A stretch of DNA of 64,000 bases. Source: Ashinkailepas kermadecensis (Eukaryota > Arthropoda > Thecostraca > Neolepadidae). Numbering within the stretch: position 1 is the stretch's first letter; every line of letters begins with the position of its first letter. The notes beneath the pieces were generated by a model. The model saw nothing but the letters and a program-made list of their open reading frames with translations, had not been told where the DNA came from and did no database searches. Of the stretch, positions 1-12,482 are shown one piece after another. The stretch spans positions 186,001 to 250,000 of the forward strand of contig JAOTOM010004635.1 in NCBI GenBank assembly GCA_034440615.1. Direction: 5' to 3'. The position numbers and the translations under genes were made by a program.

Positions 1-1710
1 CAATTACAAACTCCTCCCATCATACCCATTGTGCTACCATAGACAATCTCATCAGTATCACATCCCGAAGGAAGGTGCTGAATCCACTGCTAGGTACACC
101 CTATATAAAGTTATAAAGCGTTTAGACTTAATAAGAGAATCACTTGCTATTGCATAACACACTCAACAATTTCAAACTCCTCTCAACTCCCAACTCCTCC
201 CTGTCGATCAACCCTCCCTGAAATACAGAAAAACAAGCCCCCTATTCTTATAATGATTGTCTATGCCATTTTTAAAGATGTTCAGTGTGTTGCTACTGAC
301 AATGGTTCCTGGCAGCTGGTTCCAGTGTTCTACTACCCTGTTGGTGAAGAAAGACTGTCTTAACCTTGTCCTGCTGTGATTAACTTTAATTTTGAATTGA
401 TGACCTCTAATTGCATCATTTCTGTTAAATTCAAACATTTCCCTGAGATATCCCTGTTCCCGACCATGAACAAATTTAAAAACCTCGATGAGATCTCCTC
501 TCAGCCTTCTATATCTAAGTGAAAACATATTCAATTTCTTCAATCTTTCCTCATATGCCAGGTTGCCTATACCATTAACCATTTTTGTTCCCCTCTTTTG
601 TACTCTCTCTAAAAGCCAACAATCTTTCTCATAACTAGGGGACCAAGCTTAGACACAGTATTCCAAATGTGGCCTGACATGTGCACAGTAAAGCTTCCTG
701 ATGACCTCCTCACTTTTGTATGACACATTCCTCTGTATTGCCCCAAGCATTCTTAGTGCCTTCTTCCTGGCTTCTTTGGTCTGTTCTGATGCCCACAATT
801 TTGTGTTCAAAATAACACCTAAGTCCTTCTCCTGCTGAGTCACAGATAGTACTTGGCCACCCATCAAGTATGGAGCCTTCATATGCTGCCTACCTACATG
901 CATGACTTTGCACTTATCAAAATTAAACTTCATTTGCAATTTTTCGGACCACTTCACTAGCTCGTTTAAGTCTTTCTGCAGCAAAACCTGCTCATTGTGC
1001 CCTGTTATTGCCCTAAAGATCTTCAAATCATCCGAAAATTTCAAAACCTTACTGCTTAGGCCACATTCAATGCTATTCACATATATAATGAACAATAGTG
1101 GCCCCAGTACCGACCCCTGGGGTACTCCACTAAGAACATTTTGCCATGATGACTTTGTACCATTTAGCATCACTCTCTGCTGTCTATCTGAAAGCCACAA
1201 CTCTATCCATTTTAGGATGCTACCTGCAATACCATGGACCTGAAGCTGCATCATTAACCGTCTATGGGGTACCTTGTCAAAGGCCTTACTAAAGTCAAGA
1301 TATGCTACATCAACCTGATTTCCCTGATCAAATTGTTCTGTAGCAAAATTCAAAAAGTCCAAGAGCTTTGTGAGACACGATCGCCCTTTTCTAAACCCAT
1401 GTTGAGTATCTTGAATCAATCTGTTTCCGTCCAGAAAACTAACTATTCTATCCTTGATAATTGATTCGAGTACCTTGCAGACTAGGGATGTGAGGCTTGC
1501 TGGCCTATAGTTTTCAACTTTCCCTCTTTCTCCCTTCTTGAAAATAGGAACTACATTTGCCCGTTTCCAATCTGTAGGAATTTCATTTTGTGAAACTGAT
1601 CTACAAAATATTATACTAAGTGGAATTGCCACTTCCTCTTTAGCTTCCCGCAATACCCTAGCATAAATTCCATCAGGTCCTGCTGCCTTGTTTGGCCTTG
1701 TCACAGTCGA
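1..1710 (-). mobile_element. CR1/L2-like non-LTR retrotransposon, 5'-truncated, decayed
   Basis: The minus strand carries the 3' half of a LINE ORF2. The reverse transcriptase core starts near 1704 and the C-terminal region ends with a TGA at 208-210. The endonuclease domain is missing, because similarity stops abruptly just upstream of the RT motif around AAGPDGI (about 1690). Truncation at the 5' end is normal for LINE copies. No clear 3' tail or target-site duplication could be read in positions 1-207, so the 3' boundary is open and may lie beyond the window start. Confidence 0.85.
208..1704 (-). pseudogene. LINE reverse transcriptase (RT + C-terminal region), one in-frame stop
   Basis: This is one continuous minus-strand frame broken by a single TAA at about 649-651, directly after a ...LEYCV segment. 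The RT core shows AAGPDGI, NYRPASL, TQHGFRKGRS, YLDFSKAFDKVPH, SGVPQGSVLGPLLF and the catalytic box FSDD (rc of 1027-1038), which replaces the usual FADD and keeps both aspartates. The part after the stop (208-582) has the typical CR1/L2 C-terminus: YEERL, YRRLRGDLIEVFK and FTNRVVEHWNQLP. In the family this enzyme does target-primed reverse transcription. This copy is inactive because it lacks the endonuclease and carries the stop. The family is certain at the level of non-LTR RT; the exact clade is inferred. Confidence 0.88.
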
Positions 1711-2125
1711 TCAGTAGCCCGGAAATATTCATCATCCCTTATTATTACTTAGCAAACGCGTGCGAACTGGTCGCAATGTTGGTTTATCAAAATGTATTAA
1801 TACTTGTAGTGCTACTACGGATTATAATAATTGCAAAAATAGTCGGTAGCATTGTTCAACCTACAACATGCATTGTTCAACTTTGGGATCGAATGGGCCT
1901 GAAGTGCTATATTTTAGGTCATTTCATATATTCGGTATGTTCAATTCTACTTCAGACCATTTGGACCCAAAGTTATACAATTTATTGGCACGCTACCGAC
2001 CAGTTGTGTACTTAGTTTAATAATGTCCATGTCGGCTACTCTCCAAGTTATACAATAGTATGGATATTGAGGCTTGCGTTTGTTCATGACCGCCTCGGGG
2101 TGTTTTTCCGCCCCGTCTGATTTTG
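1711..2125. other. Unassigned AT-moderate sequence
   Basis: I see no gene, RNA or recognisable repeat here. Short open frames on both strands have no family motifs. Confidence 0.4.
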
Positions 2126-2167
2126 GCGACTGCTCCCAAACCGTTGCAACGGTTTGGGAGCAGTCGC
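2126..2167. repeat. Perfect 42-bp palindrome
   Basis: The 21-bp arm GCGACTGCTCCCAAACCGTT plus G is followed with no spacer by its exact reverse complement. It is followed to about 2225 by short imperfect tandem copies of a GAGCAGT/GGGAGCAGT motif that also occurs in the palindrome arm. Confidence 0.95.
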
Positions 2168-2576
2168 GAGAGCAGTTGACGAGCAGTTGTGGGAGCGAGA
2201 GCAGTCGTGGGAGCAGTTGGCGAGATGAGACGTCCAGAGCCTTGAAATGGACACTTGACACTATTGTGCGACAGCACAAAATGGCTTGCAATACACCTGG
2301 GATCCGGCGATGATTCTGGCATAATGGCAGCATCAAGTGGTGAATTTCCATATGTTACGTTCGATATTACCACACATGGTTCGGGGTGACTGCAGCATGT
2401 CTGTGTTGCAGTGTACTGCATCGTACGGTAAGTGAATCTGATCAACCCATGAGCTCCTTCGGGCGATCACGTGATTGTGGCAGTCCGGGACTGCCTCTGT
2501 GTGCGACAGCGGTGGAAAGGGTGGCCCCGCGACTGTGTGCAGAAATGGCGAGAACACGTGATCCCTCTGGCGGCAG

Positions 2577-2726
2577 GACGCAGAAGACATTGTGCCGGAC
2601 CTGAGCGAGCTGCGGGCCCAGTGGCGCCGCCTGGAGACCATGGTGCGCGACCAGACCGAATCGGCTCGCACCAGGAGCGACGTCGTACTGCGGCTGTCCG
2701 GCATGTCCGACTCGTCGGCCCAGTGA
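2577..2726 (+). CDS. Candidate terminal coding exon (unknown protein)
   Basis: This 150-nt open stretch encodes 49 residues and ends at TGA 2724-2726. It is immediately preceded by a GGCAG splice-acceptor-like sequence (2572-2576) after a modest CCCTCT tract. Codons are almost all G/C at the third position, as in the serine protease gene further along, which is the main argument that it is coding. The peptide is charged and amphipathic (SELRAQWRRLETMVRDQ), suggesting a short coiled-coil or helix, and ends GMSDSSAQ. The frame is closed by a TGA shortly upstream of the acceptor, so the rest of the protein would have to come from an upstream exon that I could not identify. I do not recognise the family. 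It could also be chance open sequence in a GC-rich patch. Confidence 0.4.
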   Translation, partial: DAEDIVPDLSELRAQWRRLETMVRDQTESARTRSDVVLRLSGMSDSSAQ

Positions 2727-4090
2727 CGTCAGCCCGTGCCCAGTGACGTCAGTCGGTTTTGGCCGGAGTGTATCCGGCGTGGCCCTCTGCGGCTCGCACC
2801 GCTGTCCGGCGCCGCATCTGCAGCGCCGCTAAATCCGTCGTCCGTCCGGCTCTGGGTGCCGCCGAGTCGAGAGCCCCCACAAGCCGACCGGCGCCTCCGC
2901 TGACGCCCCGACCGGCGCCCCCGCTGGTGCCCACAGCAATGTCCGCGCGAAGCACGGGCGAGTCGTGCGCCGCACCGCTCACGCCTCGGTGACATTTGGC
3001 GCCGGGATGTGTGCATGACTCGGCGACTCTAGAACAACGCAATGCTGCGGTGGGCGGTCCAGCGGCTCCACGGTTGCAGTGGAACACCGACGCTGTGAGC
3101 TGCTGCACTGCCTGCACTGTTCTGCAGCGTGCGCGGCAGACGCTGCTGCGGTGCGGCACAGGACTCGCCGCGCGCGGAGGCCGTGGGCTACCTTTGCAGG
3201 TGGCCGACGACATCGCGGCAGTGGAGCCAGCTCGGCCGGGTGGGCCGCCTCGACATTTGCGTGTCTAGTGAAGCCACATCTGCGCGGTGTTTGTGTTTTG
3301 GCGTGCTGAAAAATGCCCTTCACTCGTGTTCGTATTTGCAGTTGTGTGCGCGGCTCCAGCACTGATGCGAAATGCCAGTAATGTTGATTAGTTATGCGAA
3401 ATGTGCTTTAAATTGTGGTGCAACGATGATAAAGCTGTGGCTGACTCTTGGGGAGCAGCAGGCCACAGCCAACTCCACGGCGGGGCGTACGCGACCGACG
3501 CGGCCGGCTGACGGCTCCGGCAGCAGCAGCCCTCTGTTAATTACCGCTGGTGTCCGGTAGCTAGTCTCGGCAACCTCTCCCGCACGCGAACTCCCCGGTG
3601 TGGTTGGCGAATAAATCAGCCCGGTGCAGCCGTCCGCCTGAGTGATTGGCATGCCGATGGCTTCGGTCGGCCGGGGTGTGGCCGGTCCGCCGCCGAGCCG
3701 CCGGCAGAACCCGCCCGCTGGCCATCTCGGCCCATCTCGCAGATGGTGCCACGTTATCAGCCGGCTGATGTCCACCGGAGACGTACGAGACGCACGGTGA
3801 CTCCGGACGGCCGGGCGGGACGGTCCGTGTCGGCGGCCGTGTCGCTGGTGTAGCAGGTCAGCACAGCACCGACAGACCGAGTCGGTGGTGCGGGGCGCGC
3901 CGACTGGTGCCCTCCAGCATCTTGGTAGGCAGCTGTCAGCAGGGCTCTGTATCGCTGTGGCGATGCGCGTCAAGCGCGGACATTTGCTGTCCAGAAGACC
4001 CGTGGCGCCGCCAAGCGGGACATCTTGGAAACAGTCGCACATGAATACGTTAAGAGGAAATTTCATGATTTTCTTCATGTTTTCAAGACA
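2727..4090. other. GC-rich patch without recognised gene
   Basis: Strongly GC- and CpG-rich to about 4030. Several frames are open on both strands, including 228 codons on the minus strand at 3392-4078. None shows family motifs, and overlapping open frames are expected from base composition. It could be the 3' flank of the putative exon ending at 2726, or a CpG-rich regulatory region. Confidence 0.35.
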
Positions 4091-4880
4091 GTAATTATGT
4101 TGTCAAAATACTACATAATGCTACATGCATGCAATAATGTGTTCTTATGCGTACATTTTGCATGCCATCTACGCATAGCAATTCGGTAATTAAGTAATAC
4201 AAATGCAAGACAGTAACGCAAGTAAAGCATCCATTTCGTGCATGCAAGTGTTCATGCGAAATGCCAAATGCAGTCCATAGTAGCACAAGGTCCAGCTCGT
4301 AGAGACCAACATAATAGAGACAGAGTGACCACGAATCCGTCAATGTTCCTTCATTGACATTGATAATGTTTCATTGATTTTTGTCCCGTAATTTTGGAGG
4401 TGAAGTTACTGAGAAATGTCAAAGATGATCATATGACTGCTTTTCAAGCGATGTAATTGTGTATGAAAGGACATGTTTTGCACACATCCGCCCTCTCATT
4501 TGAAGGATAGACTTATAAGCTGCATTATATAGTAGTAGATCTGAAACATATTACCTCCGTCACTTGGCTGAACAGTGCCTGAGCCAGGAACAGCATGTGC
4601 ACATGGCTATTCGGAAGCGTGGTTTCTTTCGTAAGTAAGTCGGTGCTGGGGCACCCATGTTGATTTCTGTCTCGTATGTTTTCGCGTATTTTGGTGGGAT
4701 GTATGTTAGGAATGCAGTTTCGCCGCAATCATTGGAGGTACCTCCAGGAATAACACACGCACTGATAAGGTGGGGGAAATTGTCTGCACTCTCAGACTTT
4801 TTTTTCGCTATAGCTACGACCGAAACGGACCAAGGATCTACTCTTTTAGGTATGTGAAAATCAACACCAGGGGTGGAATT
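4091..4880. other. AT-rich sequence, nothing recognised
   Basis: There are no long frames, tandem repeats or RNA-gene signatures. Confidence 0.4.
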
Positions 4881-5276
4881 TGTATTTTTTTTAATTGGGG
4901 AGAGGCCTCAAGCAGCGTAAACTAATTTTGATCGATTATGCGCCAATAGGTCATGCTGTTAAGAGTGGAAATGGGTTTAGGACGAGCGAGGGTTTAGAGG
5001 AGGGGTGGCACCAGACCCCGAAACAAATATATAAAAAGTTCCACCGCATACATCGGCATAGGATTTTGAAAATGATTGGGGAGGGGAGGGACAATGCATA
5101 AAAACGTGCGGACCTAATTGATTGGGGTGGGGTGCCCCCCACCCCATAAGTCATACTTTGGGGGCATATCACATATGGTCCCATGCTATAGGTTGAGATC
5201 ATTCGGGGGGAGATCTAACATTGGGGTTGGAGAGCGAGGTTTAAGTGCTCTCCCAAAAGCATACAGAGCTACACCC

Positions 5277-5345
<69 letters not shown>

Positions 5346-5850
5346 CATATGCATATGAATGGAAAATAGAAAACAATCCTGGAAACCTGCTACCAGTTCA
5401 GTATCTGTACGGCTTTTTTTCTCCAGCGATTTTGGGTACCGATGATACGGACGCGACATTACAACCGGTACCGGTACCTCCACTGGTAATCGAAATATAA
5501 TGTCTGCGCCTTTTCCTGGCAGGAGGGTGCCAGGAAAAGTCGCATGGTCTCTCTCCCCACGAAATTATTCGGGGGAGAGCTAACATTGGGGGTGAGGGCT
5601 GGTGTGAGGTGCCCTCCCAAAAGCATACAAAGCTAAACCCTTGCATATATATATGTGTGTGTGTGTGTGTAGGTGCATAAGAATGGAAATTGGAAAACAA
5701 TCTTGAAAACCTGCGGCCGGTTCCGTTTCTGCCCATGTCTTACCGCCAGCGATTGTTGATGCCGGCGACACGGGCTTGGCATTCCAACCTGTGCCAGTAA
5801 TTCAACCTGGAACCTTAATATAACGTTGCCTGTACCTTCCCATGAGGGTG
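4880..5850. repeat. Interspersed repeat with ~360-bp tandem duplication
   Basis: Two diverged copies lie head-to-tail: about 5187-5530 and 5548-5850. Shared landmarks are ATTCGGGGG(G)AGA...TAACATTGGGG, CTCCCAAAAGCATACA(G/A)AGCTA, a (TA)n or (TG)n tract, then GAATGGAAA(A/T)T and AACCTGC. The preceding part (5091-5185) resembles 9720-9870 (TTGATTGGGG, CATG.T...TTGAG), so this is a dispersed family. No coding capacity is seen. Confidence 0.65.
5280..5340. repeat. (TA)n microsatellite
   Basis: About 60 bp of nearly pure TA dinucleotide, inside the first copy of the duplicated repeat. The second copy has a short TA tract followed by (TG)n at 5645-5672. Confidence 0.97.
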
Positions 5851-6495
5851 GCATCTGCCCCCGGGGCCTGCCACCCTTGCTTCCGCCCCTACACGTATTA
5901 AGGATGAGTCATATTGCAACAGTTATATCTTACCTTCTCCTATCCCTCTTTCCCAGCCGTGATCTTCACTTGACCTGTCTCATGATACTGCTCCTACACA
6001 TAGCACCGCGCGATGCCTGCTGCTCTCGACATGGAGGCCGTCAGCGTGGGTCCAAGGATCAGGTGCCAGTTTTAGGCAAGAATAAGGCTTATATTCGTGG
6101 AGGAGACTCTTTAAGCTTTCAAATGAACGAAATTTTGTCCAATTTTGGTAATGTTTAAGATCGGAAATTCCATATGGAAAGCACGGAAGTTTGGCAGGAG
6201 TGCCCGCGGGACTGAGCAATTGTCCAGCCCGTGTGACGTCACCGGTTGCCAAACGATATTAAAGGGCTTCGGGACGGATATTCATGAAGGTTATGAGCAT
6301 GGCTGACGCATACCTCGATAGGAAACACCCTGTCGGCATCTTTCATGTAAGCGAGTACCGCAGCCACCTAACGGCGGAAGTCCAAAACATCGGCTGATAA
6401 GAGACGGCCACGCGCTGCTACGTGCCGGAGGTAAACCGACCGAGCGGGAATCCATTTATAGAACACTTGGCATAATTCATGGACACTGATATATG
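5851..6495. other. Unassigned intergenic sequence
   Basis: No supported gene. A TGACGTCA palindrome (CRE-like) sits near 6235-6242, but there is no evidence that it is used. Confidence 0.35.

Positions 6496-6558
<63 letters not shown>
6496..6558. repeat. (TA)n microsatellite
   Basis: About 60 bp of TA dinucleotide repeat. Confidence 0.96.
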
Positions 6559-6559
<1 letters not shown>

Positions 6560-7904
6560 TATGTATATAATGAGGGGCGAATACAGGGTGCACTTAAGAG
6601 GAAAAGTCGCTGTTTCGAAGGGAAAGCACTCTCCAGACGAGTGGCCCGTGAAAATTTACGCATCCGCCATTGAGATGTACAGACATTCACTAAAATGCGG
6701 CAATTTATATGCTAACTGAGTGCATGACTGTGAGAGCGGCCAGAAATGAGTAGGGTGGCGACAAGCCGATTTTAGGCAAATTCTGTCCGATTCATGTATG
6801 GATAAATGGTTAATTAAAATCGGAGAAAATTGTCAGCGTAGGAACATCGCCCCCTCCCCCACCCCCCTCTCCTCCAAGAGATTACACCCATAGATAAGTG
6901 TATATCATATCCCGTTTCGTGTAAAAAGTGCGGGATGGGCGGAGCCGCTGCCTGATACCCCTTTGGCCTTCCACGGCAGCCGGGAAACGTCTGGAATGCA
7001 TTTGCATAGCGTGCTGCCATCTGGCAGGTCGATTCCCTAATTACTTTGTCAAGTTCACTGGGAATAATGGCCCCAGGTCACCATGAGTGGTGCAGTCAAA
7101 ATGGTCACTGATGGGGCTTGATCTATCCACCACTCAAGCAGTGTCGGGTGGATTTAGAAACCGAAAAAGAACAATGTCAATATCAAGCCCGAATTTTACG
7201 CTACTCGGACAAAAATCTGCTGGATGGGCAATGGCGCTGTAAATATTGTTGTGTAGTGCTGTGGAGAAGCAAAATATTGATTGGCGTCTCATTAATTTTA
7301 TTCATATGTTTTAAAAAAAACATTTTCCTGCGGCTCTTGCGAAAAATCCGCGGCCACCCGGGTGGGGAAGACAGCCAGCTGATTTTCAGTCGACTTTGGA
7401 AGCCAAAAATGCTGCCCATTAACCCTCACCGGACCTGGGGTGGAGGCTCTCGAGAGCTACCCTCATATTGTTTTCCACAATATCGACCTAATGAGAAGAC
7501 GCAGAGACACCAAACTTTCAGTAGCTCATGCTACATCTGTTCTGCATACCTTGCAAAATTCTCACGTCCAGGTCGTCAAAGGTCACTGACCTGGAACGAG
7601 TCCAAGTTAAGTCTGACAGCGGAGCCGACGGCCCGACCGAGGTGGCGAGACTCGCTCGGCTGCCGACCGGCCGACGCCGGAGCACCACTACGGCGCGGCA
7701 CAAGCTGCTTGCTCACCGGCGAGACTGTGAGCAGCTGGACTGGAACACCAACGCCCCATAGTTGGTCCAAGACCGCTTTGCCAGCCGCTCCGCCGTCGTT
7801 GCACCAGCGGACGGTGGACTGACAGCTGCAGATTTCACAGAGCTTGCCACACAGCCGTTCTTGCTCCAGGCGGTGCAGACGTGCAACTGTGCGCCACCCG
7901 GCAT
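6559..7904. other. Unassigned intergenic sequence
   Basis: An open frame at 7118-7822 (+) has no recognisable domains. The GC-rich patch at 7600-7900 is open in several frames, so its length is not evidence of coding. Confidence 0.35.
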
Positions 7905-7911
7905 CACGCAC

Positions 7912-8403
7912 GTCTCATCTCATCTCATCGCATCTGGTCTCGTCTCATCTCGTCTCAGCTCATCTCATCTCATCTCATCTCATCTCATCTCATCTTATCT
8001 CATCTAATCTCATTTCATCTCATTTCATCTCATTTCATCTCATTTCATCTCATCTCATCTCATTTCATCTCATTTCATCTCATTTCATCTCATCTCATCT
8101 CATTTCATTTCATCTCATCTCTTCGCGTCTCGTCTCATCTCATCTCATCTCATAGCATCGCATCTCGTCTCATCGCATCTCGTCTCATCTCGTCTCATCT
8201 CATCGCATCTCCTCTCCTCTCATCTCATCTCATCTCATCTCATCTCATCTCATCTCATCTCATCTCATCTCATCTCATCTCATCTCATCTCATCTCATCT
8301 CATATCATCTCGTCTCGTCTCGTCTCGTCTCGTCTCGCCTCGTCTCGTCTCGTCTCGTCTCGTCTCGTCTCGTCTCGTCTCGTCTCGTCTCATCTCGTCT
8401 CAT
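7912..8403. repeat. (CTCAT)n / (CTCGT)n microsatellite
   Basis: About 490 bp of a pentanucleotide repeat. Most units are CTCAT, with CTTAT and TTCAT variants, and a homogeneous (CTCGT)n sub-block lies at about 8309-8390. The serine/histidine-rich open frames across it (HLISS repeats) are by-products. Confidence 0.97.
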
Positions 8404-9660
8404 GCTGGCAGTCAGTCGTATGTCGGCAGTCGCACGCCAAATCAAAACGTCGTCGTCAGTGTTGTAGCGCTATTATAGCCGACGATGCCATTCTGCAGCG
8501 TATCGCTCTATTTATCCAGCAATCGGTAGGATGTTTCGTGTTTCTTTTTCCACCGTACTTCACGTGGAGAACTGCAAAAGCTATCTGATGAAGTGTACAT
8601 GCAACCTCATTCGGCGCCATTTCACAGTATCTCGCGCTGAAATGAACGTGGTCTCACCAGTAGCGACACCTACAACACAATGGGACTTCTACGATGCGCC
8701 GTACACGATACAGGTTCGACGAGTTCATCTCCTCCACGCAGGGCGCCAGCCGAGGGGGGGGGCGAGTCAGCTCTGAGCGGCGCTCTCGGCGGAAGAAATG
8801 CCCTGAGTGAAGGGCATTGACGTGCGAATCCCGTCAATTGAGCCGATGCTCACGCTTCCTGTTGGCTGCAATTGAGATCGACTTTGATTCGGTGCTGCAT
8901 AACGGGCGCAGTTGACGCACCACCGGCCGGAACAACGAGTCTGCGTGACTCGCCGACTGCGTCGCGCCACTCGCAAACCCCGCAGCAGCCTTCTCGGACC
9001 GGCTGCCTTTTCCACCTTCTCCGACGTCCGTAAGCCGGCCGAGAGGTAAGTTGGCCGGATTTTCCCGCCGGCAGAAGCGACTCGACGAGGCTGCAGGCCG
9101 CTCCTTCCGGTACGGCCGTCACCCGGTGACGCGATTGCGGTGAGATCGGCTGCGGCCTCGTGTGTCGGACGCTCGCCCCCCAGCTGGCGATGGCTGTCAA
9201 TGGCTGGGAATTCCGGCCGTACGCTCGATTTGGCAGAGTTATGCAGTGAGCACCACCTTTCTGGCGGGATGTTATCGCCCCAGGCTGCCGTTTGATGGGG
9301 TATCACGTTGGATGTGACGTCAAAGTCTCAGAGTCGGATGCCAGGAATCTCAGGCAATTCGTCCATAGCGACTGCTGTAATCACGTGAATATTAGCATTT
9401 TGATGGAGTCACGAACATATTACGCAGCGCCTGGCCGCCAACCATGGACGTACGAGTTCATGCATGCGCATACATACCTATATATATATATATACATACG
9501 AATGAATCACACGAACAACAAACGATGCGCCAACGAATCACAAACGATCCTCCGGCGATCTCAGATGACCTTTTTGGCTTCAGATTATGTTTTGCTTATG
9601 TTGGCTTTTGGGCACACTCAGGTTAACTTATAACGCTGCAGCTGGGCATCGTGGACATAT
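8404..9660. other. Unassigned; GC-rich patch 8870-9240
   Basis: The 179-codon minus-strand frame at 8767-9306 has no family motif and overlaps another open frame. A short (TA)n lies at 9480-9493. No supported gene. Confidence 0.35.
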
Positions 9661-9699
9661 TGACCATTAGCCACGGGTGTTGATTTCTGACAATTATTG

Positions 9700-9870
9700 G
9701 TGCTGGAGCACAATGCATGAGGGCAATGAGCGGGCCAAAATTGATTGGGGGCACACTCCATGGGGCCCCATGTTAAAAGTTAAAATTATTGAGGGGTTCA
9801 AAGCCAGCATTGATGGGCCGCCTGCCCCCTCAAAAGTATATAAACCAACGTCCCGACCCTTAGATACCAA
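9700..9870. repeat. Dispersed repeat, copy related to 5091-5275
   Basis: It shares TTGATTGGGG, a GGGGC..C.CCATG block, a TTGAG/ATTGAGG block and CTCAAAAG/CTCCCAAAAG near the end with the repeat at 5.1 kb, in the same orientation. It lacks the TA tract. Confidence 0.45.
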
Positions 9871-9879
9871 ATAATGGGT

Positions 9880-11065
9880 TTCCGGCAATATTTAGGAAGT
9901 TCTCACAGTTAGGTCAACAGTTTTACCTACATTTTACCTCATCCGACTGATGACCCATCCGACTGCTGACCCATCGCTCGAAGTTTAACAAGTCGCGCAT
10001 TGCCTATATCTCAAGAAAATGAAAAATACTCTGACAAAGGTGTTAATTGCGTGGCTGTCCTGGTATTTATACAGGTAAAGACTAAACAAAACAATTTCCC
10101 GTGTTTGCAAGCACATAATTACTTCTTGAACGATTTAGGATATAAACCAGTAAGCCGAAGTATAAAGAAACTGTGCGCCAATTGCAACATTTCGCCACAT
10201 GTAGCATGGTGGTTTTTGTTTGATGCCTGCAACTTTCGCCGTCTGGAAATGCTAGGTGGGAGTTCGCAACACCCTGCTGAGGTGGAGGGTGTTGCGCACC
10301 CGGCATTGAGTTGGGGAAGGTGGCAAAATGTCGTGCAAGGGACCGGGGTGAAGAGTATGTAGCGAATGAGTAAGCTGTAGCGAGGATCGCTATGGCTTCA
10401 TTCATTGTTGTGCTGGTTATTACAAGGAAATTGACAAATGGATACGAAGTGACTTTCTGGGTTATAGTCGGAGGAGCGGAACATAATTATTAGTGCTCAC
10501 TGCCTGGGAAACCTAAGAGGACACATATATGTGACTAATGTATATACCCAATAATTTGAGACGATTAGGTGTGCTTTACAACCGGTAGGAGCGCACAGTT
10601 AAAAGTACATAATTTTCCTACCGCGATTTCGGCCCAGAAACATCGAATTCGCCAGAAAACGCGACGCTTGTAGCTTGTCTAATGTGTGTCTGACGCCGCA
10701 GCCGACCACTGGGCCCTCCAGGACGGCCAGGTACACATGATGCCCCCCCCGTGTTATCACGTACGGTGCCACGGCCAATACGGCCCAGTGCCGGCGGGGC
10801 GGCAGCGCGCGCTCGAGTAGTCTCCTTCGATCGGCCGGCCATCGGTCAGCAGACCTATGGCTGACGCGATTAAATGCCCAGATTGGCCGATAGTGGCCCG
10901 CGCGCCAGCCCGTGCGTCCAGTCGCTCCTCCGAGTTCAACGCGATATTGCCGACCGGTGGTGCGTGCAATTCGAGTACAATAGTACAAGTACAATAGTAC
11001 GAGTACAAAATCGAGTACAATACTCTCTCAATTGTGCTGTGGCGGACGGCGGTGACCGGCGACGC
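9880..11065. other. Unassigned intergenic sequence
   Basis: No supported gene. At 10970-11025 there is a short imperfect repeat of AGTACAATAGTAC/GAGTACAA. The GC-rich segment at 10680-10930 shows no family motifs. Confidence 0.35.
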
Positions 11066-11069
11066 GCGC

Positions 11070-12475
11070 TTACACCAGGGTCGGTGGCGATCCTTACACC
11101 AGGGGCGGCGGCGATCCTTACACCAGGGTCGGCGGCGATCCTTACACCAGGGTCGGCGGCGATCCTTACACCAGGGTCGGCGGCGATCCTTACACCAGGG
11201 TCGGCGGCGATCCTTACACCAGGGTCGGCGGCGATCCTTACACCAGGGGCGACGGCGATCCTTACACCAGGGGCGGCGGCGATCCTTACACCAGAGTCGG
11301 CAGCGATCCTTACACCAGGGGCGACGGCGATCCTGACACCAGGGGCGACGGCGATCCTTACACCAGGGGCGGCGGCGATCCTTACACCAGGGTCGGCAGC
11401 GATCCTTACACCAGGGGCGACGGCGATCCTGACACCAGGGGCGGCGGCGATCCTTACACCAGGGGCGACGGCGATCCTTACACCAGGGACGGCGGCGATC
11501 CTGACACCAGGGACGGCGGCGATCCTTACACCAGGGGCGGCGGCGATCCTTACACCAGGGGCGACGGCGATCCTGACACCAGGGTCGGCGGCGATCCTTA
11601 CACCAGGGGCGGCGGCGATCCTTACACCAGAGTCGGCGGCGATCCTTACACCAGGGTCGGCGGCGATCCTTACACCAGGGTCGGCGGCGATCCTTACACC
11701 AGGGTCGGCGGCGATCCTTACACCAGGGGCGGCGGCGATCCTTACACCAGGGTCGGCGGCGATCCTTACACCAGGGGCTTACACCAGGGTCGGCGGCGAT
11801 CCTTACACCAGGGTCGGCGGCGATCCTTACACCAGGGGCGACGGCGATCCTGACACCAGGGTCGGCGGCGATCCTTACACCAGGGGCGGCGGCGATCCTT
11901 ACACCAGGGGCGACGGCGATCCTGACACCAGGGTCGGCGGCGATCCTTACACCAGGGCGACGGCGATCCTTACACCAGGGTCGGCGGCGATCCTTACACC
12001 AGGGGCGGCGGCGATCCTTACACCAGGGTCGGCGGCGATCCTTACACCAGGGGCGGCGGCGATCCTTACACCAGAGTCGGCGGCGATCCTTACACCAGGG
12101 TCGGCGGCGATCCTTACACCAGGGTCGGCGGCGATCCTTACACCAGGGTCGGCGGCGATCCTTACACCAGGGGCGGCGGCGATCCTTACACCAGGGTCGG
12201 CGGCGATCCTTACACCAGAGTCGGCGGCGACCCTTACACCAGGGTCGCGGCCCTTACACCAGGGTCGGCGGCGATCCTTACACCAGGGTCGGCGGCGACC
12301 CTTACACCAGGGTCGGCGGCGATCCTTACACCAGAGTCGGCGGCGATCCTTACACCAGGGTCGGCGGCGATCCTGACACCAGGGCGGCGGCGATCCTTAC
12401 ACCAGGGTCGGCGGCGTCCTTAGATCAGCCGTACACCAGGGACGGCGGCGATCCTTACGCCAGGGGCGGCGGCGA
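11070..12475. repeat. 24-bp minisatellite, ~58 copies
   Basis: The unit reads GG(T/G)CGGCGGCGATCCTTACACCAG, with recurrent variants (GGGCGACGG, CCTGACACC, AGAGTC). Because 24 is a multiple of three, every frame stays open and gives 8-residue repeats (AAILTPGS, RRRSLHQG, GGDPYTRV). The resulting 500-codon frame is a repeat artefact. A higher-order block of six variant units recurs at about 11629 and 12071. Confidence 0.97.
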
Positions 12476-12482
12476 TCGCAGC

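Noticed and set aside
3392..4078. 228-codon minus-strand frame as a gene
   Set aside because: Located in a GC-rich patch with overlapping open frames; the peptide shows no motif, and codon use does not match the serine protease gene.
10874..12376. 500-codon frame with AAILTPGS repeats
   Set aside because: The 24-bp unit is a multiple of three without stops. All frames are equally open and peptide variation follows the DNA unit.
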